Origin: Janthinobacterium lividum
GTDB lineage: Bacteria > Pseudomonadota > Gammaproteobacteria > Burkholderiales > Burkholderiaceae_D
NCBI RefSeq assembly: GCF_011601275.1
Contig: NZ_JAAOLY010000002.1
Location: 124,001 to 188,000, forward strand
DNA length: 64,000 nt
Direction: 5' to 3'
Shown here piece after piece: positions 1 to 8,104 of this stretch. The position numbers were made by a program, and so were the translations under genes. The notes under the pieces were generated by a model that had not been told where the DNA came from, made no database searches, and was given only the letters and a program-made list of their open reading frames with translations. Position 1 is the stretch's first letter. The number at the start of each line of letters is the position of its first letter.

Positions 1-1905
1 CATGCGCTTGTCGATATCGGCATAGTCGCGCAACGGCGCTCGCTCGATGAAATAGCGCGAGCCGGCCAGGTTGTTCGTGTAATTCTGGCTCAACGTCGTC
101 TGGTCGTGGTCGAGCACCGCGTAACTCAAGTCTTCGACGTCGAGGCTGATGCCGAAGCCGATGACGAACAGCAGCAGCACGGAGCCGCCCAGCGCCAGGG
201 TCAGGCGCACGGGGTCGCGGCGCAGCTCCAGCGTCTCGCGCCACATGTAGCTGAGCATGCGGCCCAGGCTGAAGCGGCTGCGCCGGTGTCCCTGTTGCGT
301 TGCGGCCGTTTCAGCTTTCTGCACGGGCGCCGGCGTTTCCTGCACCGCCCCCGCCGCCGTGCCGCCGCCCGCCTCTTCCAGGTAGGCGATGAAGGCCGCT
401 TCCAGCGAAGGCGCGCCCTTCTTGCGCACCAGTTCGGCCGGCGCATCGCTGACCAGCACTTTACCCGCATGCATCAGCGAGATGCGGTCGCAGCGCTCGG
501 CCTCGTTCATGAAGTGGGTGGAAATGAAAATGGTGACGCGGTCGCGCCGCGCCAGCTCGATCATCAGGCGCCAGAAATTGTCGCGCGCGATGGGGTCGAC
601 GCCGGACGTGGGCTCGTCAAGGATCAGCATTTCCGGCTTGTGCACCATGGCCACGGCCAGCGACAAGCGCTGGCGTATGCCCAGCGGCAGGCTGTCGGGC
701 AAGTCGTCCATCACCGCGCGCAAGTCGAAGCGCTGCGCCATCTCGTCGATGCGCGCAGGTATCTCGCCCTCTGGCACGTGGAACAGGCGCGCGTGAAGCA
801 CCAGGTTCTGGCGTACCGTCAGCTCGCTGTACAGCGAGAAGGCCTGCGACATGTAGCCGACCCGGCGGCGCGTGTCGATATCGCTGGAATCGACCTGCTT
901 GCCGAACAGCCAGGCCTTGCCTTCCGTCGCCGGCAGCAAGCCCGTGAGCATCTTCATCGTGGTCGACTTGCCGCAGCCGTTCGAGCCGAGAAAACCGAAG
1001 ATTTCGCCACGGCCGATGCGGAAATTCACATGGTCGACGGCCGTAAAATCGCCGAAGCGCATGGTCAGGTCTTGCGCTTCGATGGCGACATCCTGCGCGC
1101 TGGCGGCATCGAGCGGCGTGATGACGACGGGCTGGTGGCCCGCGCGCTTGGCTTCGGGCAACAGCTTGATGAAGGCCGCTTCCAGGTTGCTGCTGTTCGT
1201 GCGCGCCAGCAGTTCGGCCGGCGTGCCCGTACCCCGCACCTTGCCGTCATCCATGGCCACCAGCCAATCGAAGCGCTGCGCTTCGTCCATGTAGGCGGTG
1301 GCCACCATCACGCTCATTTGCGGGCGCTGCACGCGGATGCCGGCGATCAGGTCCCAGAACTGGGCGCGCGCCAGCGGATCGACGCCGGTCGTCGGCTCGT
1401 CGAGAATCAGCAGGTCGGGATCATGGATCAGCGCGCAGCACAGGCCCAGCTTCTGCTTCATGCCGCCCGACAGCTTGCCCGCCGGGCGCGCGAGGAACGA
1501 TTGCAAGCCCGTGCTGCGGGTCAGCTGGTCGATGCGGCGGCGGCGCTCGGCCGCGTTGTGGCCGAACAGGCGCGCGAAAAACTGCAGGTTTTCCTCGACC
1601 GACAGGGTCGGATACAGGTTCTTGCCCAGCCCTTGCGGCATGTAGGCGATGCGGGGGCAGACGTCGTCGCGGTGGCGCGCATCGCGCATGTCGCCGCCCA
1701 GCGCCATCACGCTGCCCAGCTGTACGGCGCGCGCGCCCGCCACCAGCGACAGCAAACTCGATTTGCCCACGCCATCGGGCCCGATCAAGCCCACCATGCG
1801 GCCGGCCGGCACGTCCAGGTCGATGCCGTCCAACGCCACCGTCTTGCCGTAATGCTGGCTGACGCCGCGGATGCTGACGACTGGGGATGTGGAAGCCACA
1901 GTCAC
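1..1905 (-). CDS. rbbA: RbbA-type ABC transporter, double ATPase plus start of permease (partial)
   Basis: The frame is open from a GTG at 1905 to the left edge (635 residues visible), so the C-terminus lies outside the window. Two ABC ATPase modules are seen in tandem. The first has Walker [10 protein letters not shown], signature LSGGMKQK and Walker [14 protein letters not shown]. The second has Walker [11 protein letters not shown], a degenerate signature (LPLGIRQR) and [14 protein letters not shown] linker leads into an ABC2-type membrane segment ([17 protein letters not shown]) just before the edge. This order is that of RbbA/YhiH proteins of about 900 residues, described as ribosome-associated ATPases or transporter ATPase-permeases. 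The GTG overlaps the TGA of the upstream adaptor gene (GTGA), indicating translational coupling. With the adaptor and outer-membrane factor it probably forms an export system; the substrate is unknown. Confidence 0.9.
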   Translation of the reverse strand, partial: MTVASTSPVVSIRGVSQHYGKTVALDGIDLDVPAGRMVGLIGPDGVGKSSLLSLVAGARAVQLGSVMALGGDMRDARHRDDVCPRIAYMPQGLGKNLYPTLSVEENLQFFARLFGHNAAERRRRIDQLTRSTGLQSFLARPAGKLSGGMKQKLGLCCALIHDPDLLILDEPTTGVDPLARAQFWDLIAGIRVQRPQMSVMVATAYMDEAQRFDWLVAMDDGKVRGTGTPAELLARTNSSNLEAAFIKLLPEAKRAGHQPVVITPLDAASAQDVAIEAQDLTMRFGDFTAVDHVNFRIGRGEIFGFLGSNGCGKSTTMKMLTGLLPATEGKAWLFGKQVDSSDIDTRRRVGYMSQAFSLYSELTVRQNLVLHARLFHVPEGEIPARIDEMAQRFDLRAVMDDLPDSLPLGIRQRLSLAVAMVHKPEMLILDEPTSGVDPIARDNFWRLMIELARRDRVTIFISTHFMNEAERCDRISLMHAGKVLVSDAPAELVRKKGAPSLEAAFIAYLEEAGGGTAAGAVQETPAPVQKAETAATQQGHRRSRFSLGRMLSYMWRETLELRRDPVRLTLALGGSVLLLFVIGFGISLDVEDLSYAVLDHDQTTLSQNYTNNLAGSRYFIERAPLRDYADIDKRM

Positions 1906-2975
1906 TGCGGAACCTTCGCCGTCAATTCAGCGGGCCAGGCCTGCTTCGCGTCGAGACGCACCCAGGCCACGCCAGGCAAGCCCACTTTGACGAGGGCCAG
2001 ATGCTTTTGCAGCAGTTCGCGGCTGATCTGCGCCTTCACGCGGAACATCAGTTTCTGGCGTTCGCTGGCCGTTTCCACCGTCTTCGGCGTGAACTGCGCG
2101 CTGGCGGCGACAAACGAAATCGTCGCGGGAATCACGTACTGGGGCGCCGCGTCGAGGATGATGCGCACTTCGCCGCCCAGCGCCACCTTGCCGGCCGCCG
2201 TCTCGGGCAGGAAGAAGGTCATGTAGACGTCCGACAGGTCGACCAGGTTGAGCACCTTGCCGCCGCCGGCCAGCACTTCGCCCTGCTGCGCCACCAGGTA
2301 TTGCACGCGGCCGTCGCGCGGCGCCGCCAGCTGGCCGTCGGCCAGGTCGGCATCGATGCGCGCCGTCGTCGCCTCGGCCGCCACGACGGCGGAACGCGAA
2401 CCGACCACCTGCGCTTTTGCCGCGTCGATGGCCGCCTGCGCCGCCGTCACCTGCGCCCTGGCCGCATTCAGGGCGGCGGCCACGCTGCGCACGCGGGCGC
2501 GGTCGTCGTCGAGTTCCTGCACCGAGGACGCGCCCTCTTTCGACAGTGTCTCGGAGCGGGCCAGGCGGCGCCTGGCCGCATCGAGTTCGCTTTCACGCTG
2601 CGCCACCATGGCCAGCGCGGCCGCCTTGTCGCTCTCGCGCACCGCCACCTGCGCCTGCGCGCCCACCACCGCATCGGATGCCTGCTGCTGGCGCGCACGC
2701 GCCTCGTCGCGCTGGGCCGCCAGCGAGTCCACCTGCATGGTGGCCAGCGGCTGGCCCGCCTTGACGAAGTCGCCCTCGCGCACGAGGATCTCCTTGACCC
2801 GCCCCGCCAGCTTGGTGGCGACGTCGACTTCCGTCGCTTCGATGCGGCCATTGCCGCTGACAAAACCTTCGCCAGGACCGGTGGGACGCATTTTTTGCCA
2901 GGCCACATAGCCCAGCACGAGAACAGCCACGACGAGCGCCGCGGGGATGAGTTTTTTCTTCAGTTGAGCATTCAT
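1902..2975 (-). CDS. HlyD-family periplasmic adaptor (YhiI-like)
   Basis: This 357-residue protein has an N-terminal membrane anchor (about residues 9-26, after a short Lys-rich start). A lipoyl/barrel half-motif follows ([18 protein letters not shown], then [16 protein letters not shown]), then a long Ala/Arg/Gln-rich coiled-coil hairpin (about 75-200) and a second barrel half ([18 protein letters not shown]). This is the layout of membrane-fusion proteins that link an inner-membrane ABC pump to an outer-membrane channel. It sits between the outer-membrane factor (18-base gap) and the RbbA-type ATPase (4-base overlap), the yhiI-rbbA order known in enterobacteria. The start has no strong ribosome binding site. 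Substrate cannot be read from the sequence. Confidence 0.9.
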   Translation of the reverse strand: MNAQLKKKLIPAALVVAVLVLGYVAWQKMRPTGPGEGFVSGNGRIEATEVDVATKLAGRVKEILVREGDFVKAGQPLATMQVDSLAAQRDEARARQQQASDAVVGAQAQVAVRESDKAAALAMVAQRESELDAARRRLARSETLSKEGASSVQELDDDRARVRSVAAALNAARAQVTAAQAAIDAAKAQVVGSRSAVVAAEATTARIDADLADGQLAAPRDGRVQYLVAQQGEVLAGGGKVLNLVDLSDVYMTFFLPETAAGKVALGGEVRIILDAAPQYVIPATISFVAASAQFTPKTVETASERQKLMFRVKAQISRELLQKHLALVKVGLPGVAWVRLDAKQAWPAELTAKVPQ

Positions 2976-2993
2976 GGTATCGGGGCGATCAAA

Positions 2994-4436
2994 TTAGTGG
3001 GTGGAAGCGGCGGCAGAGGCGACGGGCGCGCCGCCGCCCAGGGCCGCATACAGGCTGACCTGGCTCGAGAGCAGCGCGCGGCGCGTCTGCACCAGCTGCT
3101 GCTCGACCGTCAGCAGGTCGCGCTGCGCGTCGAGCACTTCCAGGTAGGGCGCGGCGCCATTGTCGTAGCGCAGCTTGGCCAGGCGCGCCCGTTCGCTCTG
3201 CGCGGCCAACGTCGTCTTGCCGATGTCGACCTGCAGCGCCAGCCAGCGCCGGTTCGACAGCGCGTCGGCCACTTCGCGGAACGCGCCCTGCACGCTCTTT
3301 TCATAATTGGCCACGGCCACGTCGCGGCGCACCTCGGCCAGGTCCATATTGGCGCGCAAACGGCCCGCATCGAAAATCGGCAGCACCAGGCGCGGCGCGA
3401 CATTCCAGGCGCCGCTGCCCGAGTCGAACAAACCGTTCAATTCCGCGCTGGCCGTGCCGTAGGCGGCCGTCAGCGAAATCGTCGGGAAGAAGGCGGCGCG
3501 CGCTGCGCCGATATTGGCTTGCGCGGCGCGCAGCTGGTGTTCGGCCGCGATCAGGTCGGGACGCTGCGTGAGCAAGGCCGAGGGCAAGCCCGCATGCAGC
3601 GGCTGCAGCACGCTGGCGTCGTCGAAGCGGCGCATCTCGCCAGCCACCGGCGTCAGATCGACGGGGCCGCCCACCAGCTGGGCCAGTGCGTGCGCCTGCA
3701 CGGCGCGCGCCTGTTCCAGCTGGGCCGACAGCGAGAGGGCCTGGCTGAGCAGGGTTTCCACCTGCGTCAGGTCCAGCTTGGAAATCGACCCGACTTCAAA
3801 ACGGCGCGTGAAGATGCGCAGCGATTCGGCGCGGCTGTCGACGGTGGCGCGGGCCAGTTCCACCCTTTCGTCGAGTTCGCGCAAGCCCAGGTAGCCGTTG
3901 GCCACCTGCGCCACCAGGGCCACGCCGACGGCGCGGCGCGCCTCGTCGCTGGCCAGCAGGGTTTGCAGCGCGCTGTCTTTCAGGCTGCGCACCCGGCCCC
4001 AGAAATCGAGTTCCCACGCGCTCACGTTCAAGCCCGCCTGGTACTGCGCGCTCGTCATGGCGCGGCCCGTCGGACTCAGGTCGCCGGGCACGCGCGCACG
4101 GCTGCCGGAGGCGCCCAGCGCGATGGTGGGAAATTGCTCCGCGCGCTGGATGCCATACGCGGCGCGCGCCTCTTCCACGCGCAGCGCGGCGATGCGGATA
4201 TCGCGGTTGCTGGCCAGCGCCTGCGCAATGAGCGCCTGCAGGCGCGGGTCGGCAAAATAGCTTTGCCAGGCGACGTCGGGCGCGTGCGCGCCGGCCGGAT
4301 CGGTTTCCGGATACTGCACCGCCACGGGCAGCGGCGGAGGCGCATAGGGCGGCGCCATCGAGGCGCAGCCGGCCAGGGCCAGCGTGGTTGCCAGCGCGGC
4401 CAGCATGGCGCGGTGTGGCAAAGTGAAAACAGCCAT
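2994..4436 (-). CDS. Outer-membrane efflux lipoprotein, NodT/OprM type
   Basis: About 480 residues. The N-terminus is a lipoprotein signal ending in a lipobox (LALAGC, followed by ASMAPPYAPPP). Two outer-membrane-efflux repeats with long helices follow, including DLTQVETLLSQALSLSAQLEQ and the typical second repeat RPDLIAAEHQLRAAQANIGAARAAFFPTISL. This is the TolC-like exit duct of a tripartite pump. Four nearby ATGs compete as start; I chose 4436 because GGAAG then lies 9 bases upstream, whereas 4445 would directly abut it. The gene starts 16 bases after the fabI stop and 18 bases before the adaptor, so a four-gene leftward operon is likely. Confidence 0.9.
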   Translation of the reverse strand: MAVFTLPHRAMLAALATTLALAGCASMAPPYAPPPLPVAVQYPETDPAGAHAPDVAWQSYFADPRLQALIAQALASNRDIRIAALRVEEARAAYGIQRAEQFPTIALGASGSRARVPGDLSPTGRAMTSAQYQAGLNVSAWELDFWGRVRSLKDSALQTLLASDEARRAVGVALVAQVANGYLGLRELDERVELARATVDSRAESLRIFTRRFEVGSISKLDLTQVETLLSQALSLSAQLEQARAVQAHALAQLVGGPVDLTPVAGEMRRFDDASVLQPLHAGLPSALLTQRPDLIAAEHQLRAAQANIGAARAAFFPTISLTAAYGTASAELNGLFDSGSGAWNVAPRLVLPIFDAGRLRANMDLAEVRRDVAVANYEKSVQGAFREVADALSNRRWLALQVDIGKTTLAAQSERARLAKLRYDNGAAPYLEVLDAQRDLLTVEQQLVQTRRALLSSQVSLYAALGGGAPVASAAASTH

Positions 4437-4452
4437 GGTCATCATCTTCCAG

Positions 4453-5235
4453 TCAATTCAGAATGTTGTAGCCGCCATCGACGTACAGTGTGCCGCCCGT
4501 GATGGCGCGCGCGCCGTCGCCGGCGAGGAAGGCGCACAGCGCGCCCACGTCCTTGATGGTGGCCAGGCGGCGCATGGGCGAACGTTCGATGGCGTCGGCC
4601 ATCAGGCGGTCGAAATGGGCGATGCCGGAAGCGGCCCGCGTCTCCAGGGGACCGGGCGAAATGGCGTTGACTCTGATGCCTTGCGGCCCCAGTTCGGCCG
4701 CCAGGTAACGCACGGACGCTTCCAGCGCCGCCTTCACGGGCCCCATCAGGCCGTAGTCGGCGATGACTTTCTCGGCGCCCAGATAACTCATGGTCATCAA
4801 GCTGCCGCCATCCGGCATCAGCGGTTCGGCCAGTTTCGCCATGCGCATGAAGGAGTGGCAGGAGACATCCATCGCCTGCGCAAAGCCGTCGGCGGAACTG
4901 TCCGTCACGCGGCCATGCAAATCGTGTTTCGGCGCGTAGGCGATGGAATGGACGACGAAGTCGATGCGCCCCCACTGACGTTCGATCTGCGCGAACAGCG
5001 CCTCCAATTGCCCCGGCACGGCCACGTCGAGCGGCGCCATGATGGACGCCTGCACTTGCAGCGCCAGCGGTTCCACGTGCGGCCTGGCCTTGTCATTGAG
5101 CCAGGTGACGGCCAGTTCGGCGCCGGCCGCGCGCAAGGCGCCGGCGCAGCCCCAGGCGATGCTTTGCGCATTGGCGATGCCCACCACCAGCCCCCGCTTG
5201 CCCTGCAAGGGCAGGTACGGCAAGGGGGCCGTCAT
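4453..5235 (-). CDS. fabI: Enoyl-[acyl-carrier-protein] reductase, FabI type
   Basis: 260 residues from ATG 5235. The NADH-binding start has the FabI form GIANAQSIAWGCA rather than the usual short-chain-dehydrogenase GxxxGxG. The catalytic region SYLGAEKVIADYGLMGPVK has the FabI Tyr-x6-Lys spacing. SPGPLETRAASGIAHFDRLM and a C-terminal GGTLYVDGGYNILN complete the family pattern. FabI reduces the enoyl thioester in the last step of each fatty acid elongation cycle. It heads an apparent efflux operon instead of a lipid gene cluster, so it could be a second copy or one tied to membrane adaptation; that is inference. The frame extends upstream to 5388, but the extra residues do not resemble FabI. 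The ATG overlaps the stop of a short upstream frame (ATGA). Confidence 0.86.
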   Translation of the reverse strand: MTAPLPYLPLQGKRGLVVGIANAQSIAWGCAGALRAAGAELAVTWLNDKARPHVEPLALQVQASIMAPLDVAVPGQLEALFAQIERQWGRIDFVVHSIAYAPKHDLHGRVTDSSADGFAQAMDVSCHSFMRMAKLAEPLMPDGGSLMTMSYLGAEKVIADYGLMGPVKAALEASVRYLAAELGPQGIRVNAISPGPLETRAASGIAHFDRLMADAIERSPMRRLATIKDVGALCAFLAGDGARAITGGTLYVDGGYNILN

Positions 5236-5417
5236 GCCGGGACTGGACGCAGGGCGGGCCACGGCGTGGCCGCATGCACGCAGCGCACGGCTCCCGCATG
5301 CATGGCGGCGGCGCACATGGCCAGGGTGACGCCGCCGGCGCGTGCATACGGCAAGGCAATCGGAGTGTGGGGATGGAGGGTACTGCACGCGTCAGGCGCG
5401 GGGGTCTGCATCTTCAT
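5232..5417 (-). CDS. Possible 61-residue small ORF coupled to fabI
   Basis: A short frame begins at ATG 5417 (MKMQTPAPDACSTLH), with GGAAG seven bases upstream, and its TGA overlaps the fabI ATG as ATGA. It is Ala/His/Cys-rich and resembles nothing I recognise. The ribosome binding site and the exact overlap are the only support; it may be a translated leader that feeds ribosomes to fabI, or simply chance in GC-rich DNA. The fabI start itself lacks a good ribosome binding site, which slightly favours coupling. Confidence 0.25.
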   Translation of the reverse strand: MKMQTPAPDACSTLHPHTPIALPYARAGGVTLAMCAAAMHAGAVRCVHAATPWPALRPVPA

Positions 5418-5553
5418 GAATCGGCTTCCGTTACTGAAATTCGAGGCCGGCACCAGTGCATTCTCGGGGAACTGGTACAGGGCGAAAATTACTCTACAGC
5501 ATTTAGATACGTGATTCGCGATGAGTCCGGTCCGCATGCTTATCGTTTTGAGC

Positions 5554-5603
5554 TTGGTCAACTATAAGTGCGATTGCGGCAATGCAACATTGATGTAGAT
5601 CAA
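5554..5603 (-). promoter_or_regulatory. FNR/Anr-type box and promoter for the fabI-efflux operon
   Basis: TTGATGTAGATCAA at 5590-5603 is a perfect match to the FNR/Anr half-site pair TTGAT-N4-ATCAA. On the leftward strand a -10-like TATAGT follows at 5566-5561, which places the start point near 5554-5555. The box centre is then at about -42, close to the -41.5 spacing of FNR class II activation. A second, longer palindrome overlaps it: TTGATGTAGA and TCTACATCAA, 10-base arms at 5590-5599 and 5606-5615. A leader of about 135 bases precedes the small ORF and about 320 bases precede fabI. Confidence 0.5.
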
Positions 5604-5848
5604 ATTCTACATCAATATTATTTAAATGAACTAATTGACAAGCAAGCGAATCGCGGTGCTTTTTTGATAGCATCGTGGGGCTGGCGCACAGAAAAGCGGC
5701 CGTGCAAAAGAAGGGGAGATTGCCTGGAAAACAAGCGGTGGAGCGACCTGGCGCGAGGCGCCAGGCGGGAACGTGCAAAAATGGGGGCCATGCTATTGCG
5801 ATGCAACATGGCCCGCCTGGCCTTACTGCTGACTAAAACATCACGGCC
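5604..5848. other. Non-coding interval between the fabI operon and the M64 peptidase gene
   Basis: This AT-richer stretch follows the FNR-type box and runs to the end of the converging-direction peptidase gene. Short frames on both strands lack ribosome binding sites and protein-like composition. I see no terminator with a clear T-run, no tRNA and no repeat here. Confidence 0.5.
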
Positions 5849-7291
5849 TTATTTGCCCGGCGCCGGAGCCGGACGCGAATACAGGTCGATGATGGTGCTG
5901 ATGCCATCCTGGCATACGGAGCAGAACGTCTCGCTGCGGTCGAACATGATGCATTGCATCTCGGGGCGGTAGTAGCCGGACGACTCGTAGTGGGCGCCTT
6001 CGAAGGCGCCCACCGCATGGCGCTGCGGCGCCTTCGAGAACAGCTGCTGCGTGTACGCCAGGTCGGCCTTGAACAAGTCGCTCATCTCGTTTTCCGGGCG
6101 GTTGGCAGCGCGCAGGGCCGCACGCTGTTTCTGGTATTCGCGCGCATGGCTGTCGTACGCCTCCTTCGGCCATGGCGTGGGCAGCGGCGTGCCCGCCTTT
6201 ACGTGGTTCTTCCATTTCAGCTTGGCCGGATCGCGCAGCGCCGTGGCGTTCGGCTCCCACGGTTCCTGGCGCTCTCCATTCGACTGATAGGCCACGGGCG
6301 AGGTGTAGTACTCGTCGGCCAGGCCGGCGAAATGGTGGCCGAATTCGTGCACGAACAGGTAGTTGGCCCAGTCGTTGTTCGCCGCCGCCGTACTGAACTG
6401 GCCGAAGATGCCGCCGCCGCCGTAGGTATCGTTATTGACGAGGATTTCGATGAATTCGTACGGCGCGTACTGCGCCAGGTCGCGCAGCGCGCGGTTGTCT
6501 GTCGTCAGCACGTAACGCTCGCTGCCGAAGATGTCGTAGCGCGTGCCCAGTGGCGAAGCGTGGTGCACGCCCGTCGATGGGCGCGACACGCCCGACTCCT
6601 GCGTCGGTGCGGCCATGGCCCACACGTTAAAGTCATTGGCCCGCTCGCGGAACGGCGACACCGTGAAAAGATGCTCGGCCAGCTTGCGCGCCGTCGCTTC
6701 GAACTTGCCCATTTCCGCCGCCGTATAGCCGTCGCCCATGATCAAGAGGTCAACCTTGCCGGACGATGGACCACTGATGCGGATCGGGATCGGCTTGACG
6801 GGCGCAGGCGGTTGCCTGCGGATCACGTCCTGCGCGGCCGGATCGACGTCCGTGCTCCACACAATGGAAAACAGGCCGCGCTCGTCGCGCTTGAGGATGC
6901 GCACGCGTACGGGCTGCTCGGGCTGCGGGAAGCGCACTGACTCCTGGAACGCGCGCGTGGTGGTTTTCGCTTCATCGGTGCTGGCCCATTCGCCGAAGAT
7001 GGTGGAAAAACCGCGCGAATACAGCACCTTGCCCGACTTGATGTCGACCACTTCCAGCATATTGTTGCCGCGGTTGCTGTCATCGATGGGACGCGCCAGG
7101 TTGCCCGGCCATGGCAGGGGCTCGACCAGCACGCGCTCGACCGCGTAATGCTCGCCCAGCGCATTGCCGCTGTGCTGGTAATCGAGGCGCATGGTGGCCG
7201 GCAGCGGCGCATCGGCCGCCTGCGCGGCAGGGACGATGCCGGCGGCCAGCGCCAGCGCGCAGAGGAAGGATCGAATCGGGGTCTGCTGCAT
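5849..7291 (-). CDS. Secreted M64-family (IgA peptidase M64-type) zinc metallopeptidase
   Basis: 480 residues from ATG 7291 (AGGAA upstream), beginning with a signal peptide (MQQTPIRSFLCALALAAG, cleavage near AQAADA). A beta-rich N-terminal domain covers about 25-190. The peptidase domain contains LLIMGDGYTAAEMGKF, YGGGGIFGQFS and the zinc site HEFGHHFAGLADEYY. A late Cys cluster (MQCIMFDRSETFCSVCQ) matches the conserved C-terminal part of this family. The frame upstream of 7291 lacks protein character. The product is probably periplasmic or secreted. It is divergent from tetR, so its promoter lies in 7292-7440; I could not identify it with confidence. Confidence 0.87.
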   Translation of the reverse strand: MQQTPIRSFLCALALAAGIVPAAQAADAPLPATMRLDYQHSGNALGEHYAVERVLVEPLPWPGNLARPIDDSNRGNNMLEVVDIKSGKVLYSRGFSTIFGEWASTDEAKTTTRAFQESVRFPQPEQPVRVRILKRDERGLFSIVWSTDVDPAAQDVIRRQPPAPVKPIPIRISGPSSGKVDLLIMGDGYTAAEMGKFEATARKLAEHLFTVSPFRERANDFNVWAMAAPTQESGVSRPSTGVHHASPLGTRYDIFGSERYVLTTDNRALRDLAQYAPYEFIEILVNNDTYGGGGIFGQFSTAAANNDWANYLFVHEFGHHFAGLADEYYTSPVAYQSNGERQEPWEPNATALRDPAKLKWKNHVKAGTPLPTPWPKEAYDSHAREYQKQRAALRAANRPENEMSDLFKADLAYTQQLFSKAPQRHAVGAFEGAHYESSGYYRPEMQCIMFDRSETFCSVCQDGISTIIDLYSRPAPAPGK

Positions 7292-7438
7292 GTCATTCCT
7301 AAAACGGTAGAAAAACAGGTAAAGGGAACGGTTTTCCAAACAATCGGCGGGCCTGCCCGGCAGGCGCGGGAAAAACCGCTGCGGCACATTGTAGCGACAG
7401 GAAGCAAGCGTGCAAAGCGGCCATTTCACGCGATTTGC

Positions 7439-7482
7439 TTGACCCCGCAAGGCAATCGGCCTATATTAGATTGACCAGTCTA
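7439..7482 (+). promoter_or_regulatory. tetR promoter with overlapping TetR-type operator
   Basis: A good sigma-70 promoter is visible: -35 TTGACC at 7439-7444, a 17-base spacer, and -10 TATATT at 7462-7467. The expected start point near 7474 falls inside TAGATTGACCAGTCTA (7467-7482), an imperfect 16-base palindrome with 12 of 16 positions symmetric. This is the kind of site used by TetR regulators, so autorepression of the tetR-DUF418 pair is likely. Confidence 0.6.
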
Positions 7483-7501
7483 CTAATTAAAGGGTAAGCC
7501 C

Positions 7502-8104
7502 ATGCGCACCATCGATCCCGACAAACACGCGGCACGCCGCGACGCCATTCTCGCCGCCGCGCGCAGCTGCTTCGCGCGCAAGGGCTTTCACCAGACGAGC
7601 ACCGCCGCCATCTGCGCGCAGGCGGGCATGAGCCCCGGCAACCTGTTTCATTACTTCCCCACCAAGCAAGCGATCATCGCCGCCATCGTCGACCAGGAAG
7701 GCAGCGAGACGGCCGCCTATTTCGCCGGCGTGCAAGGCAGCGCCGATGCCTACGGTGCTCTGCTCGACTTCACGGACCTGGTGCTGGCGCTGGCGGCCGA
7801 CGCGGACTTTGCGGGACTGGCGCTGGACATCGCCGCCGAAGCGATGCGCGACACGGACATCGCGGCCAGGGTGGCGCGCAACGACGCCAGCCTGCGCGGC
7901 GGCCTGCAAACCTTGCTGGAAGAAGCGGCAGCAGGAGGCCAGGTCGACGCCGCGCTGGATCCCGCGCAAACGGCCAGCTGGATCGCCGCGCTGATCGACG
8001 GCATCTTCAACCGGGTCGCCGTCGATCCCCATTACGCGCCGCTGGCGCAGCGGGCCAGCCTGCGTCTATTACTGGCGCGCTTCCTGCGCCCTGCCCTGGC
8101 ATGA
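7502..8104 (+). CDS. TetR-family transcriptional regulator
   Basis: 200 residues. The N-terminal helix-turn-helix is typical of TetR: RRDAILAAARSCFARKGF, then TSTAAICAQAGMSPGNLFHYF, then PTKQAIIAAIV. The C-terminal ligand-binding half is Ala/Leu-rich and divergent. Its TGA overlaps the ATG of the DUF418 membrane-protein gene by 4 bases, so the two are co-translated. A palindrome over its own promoter suggests autorepression, relieved by an unknown ligand that may be connected to the membrane protein. Confidence 0.92.
   Translation: MRTIDPDKHAARRDAILAAARSCFARKGFHQTSTAAICAQAGMSPGNLFHYFPTKQAIIAAIVDQEGSETAAYFAGVQGSADAYGALLDFTDLVLALAADADFAGLALDIAAEAMRDTDIAARVARNDASLRGGLQTLLEEAAAGGQVDAALDPAQTASWIAALIDGIFNRVAVDPHYAPLAQRASLRLLLARFLRPALA

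Noticed and set aside
106-4502. Very long open frames on the plus strand opposite the efflux operon
   Set aside because: Translations are His/Arg/Gln-rich without domains and run antisense to clear genes; this is a normal effect of high GC at third codon positions.
5503-5778. 91-residue minus-strand frame upstream of the fabI operon
   Set aside because: It covers the predicted FNR box and promoter, has no ribosome binding site, and is not protein-like.
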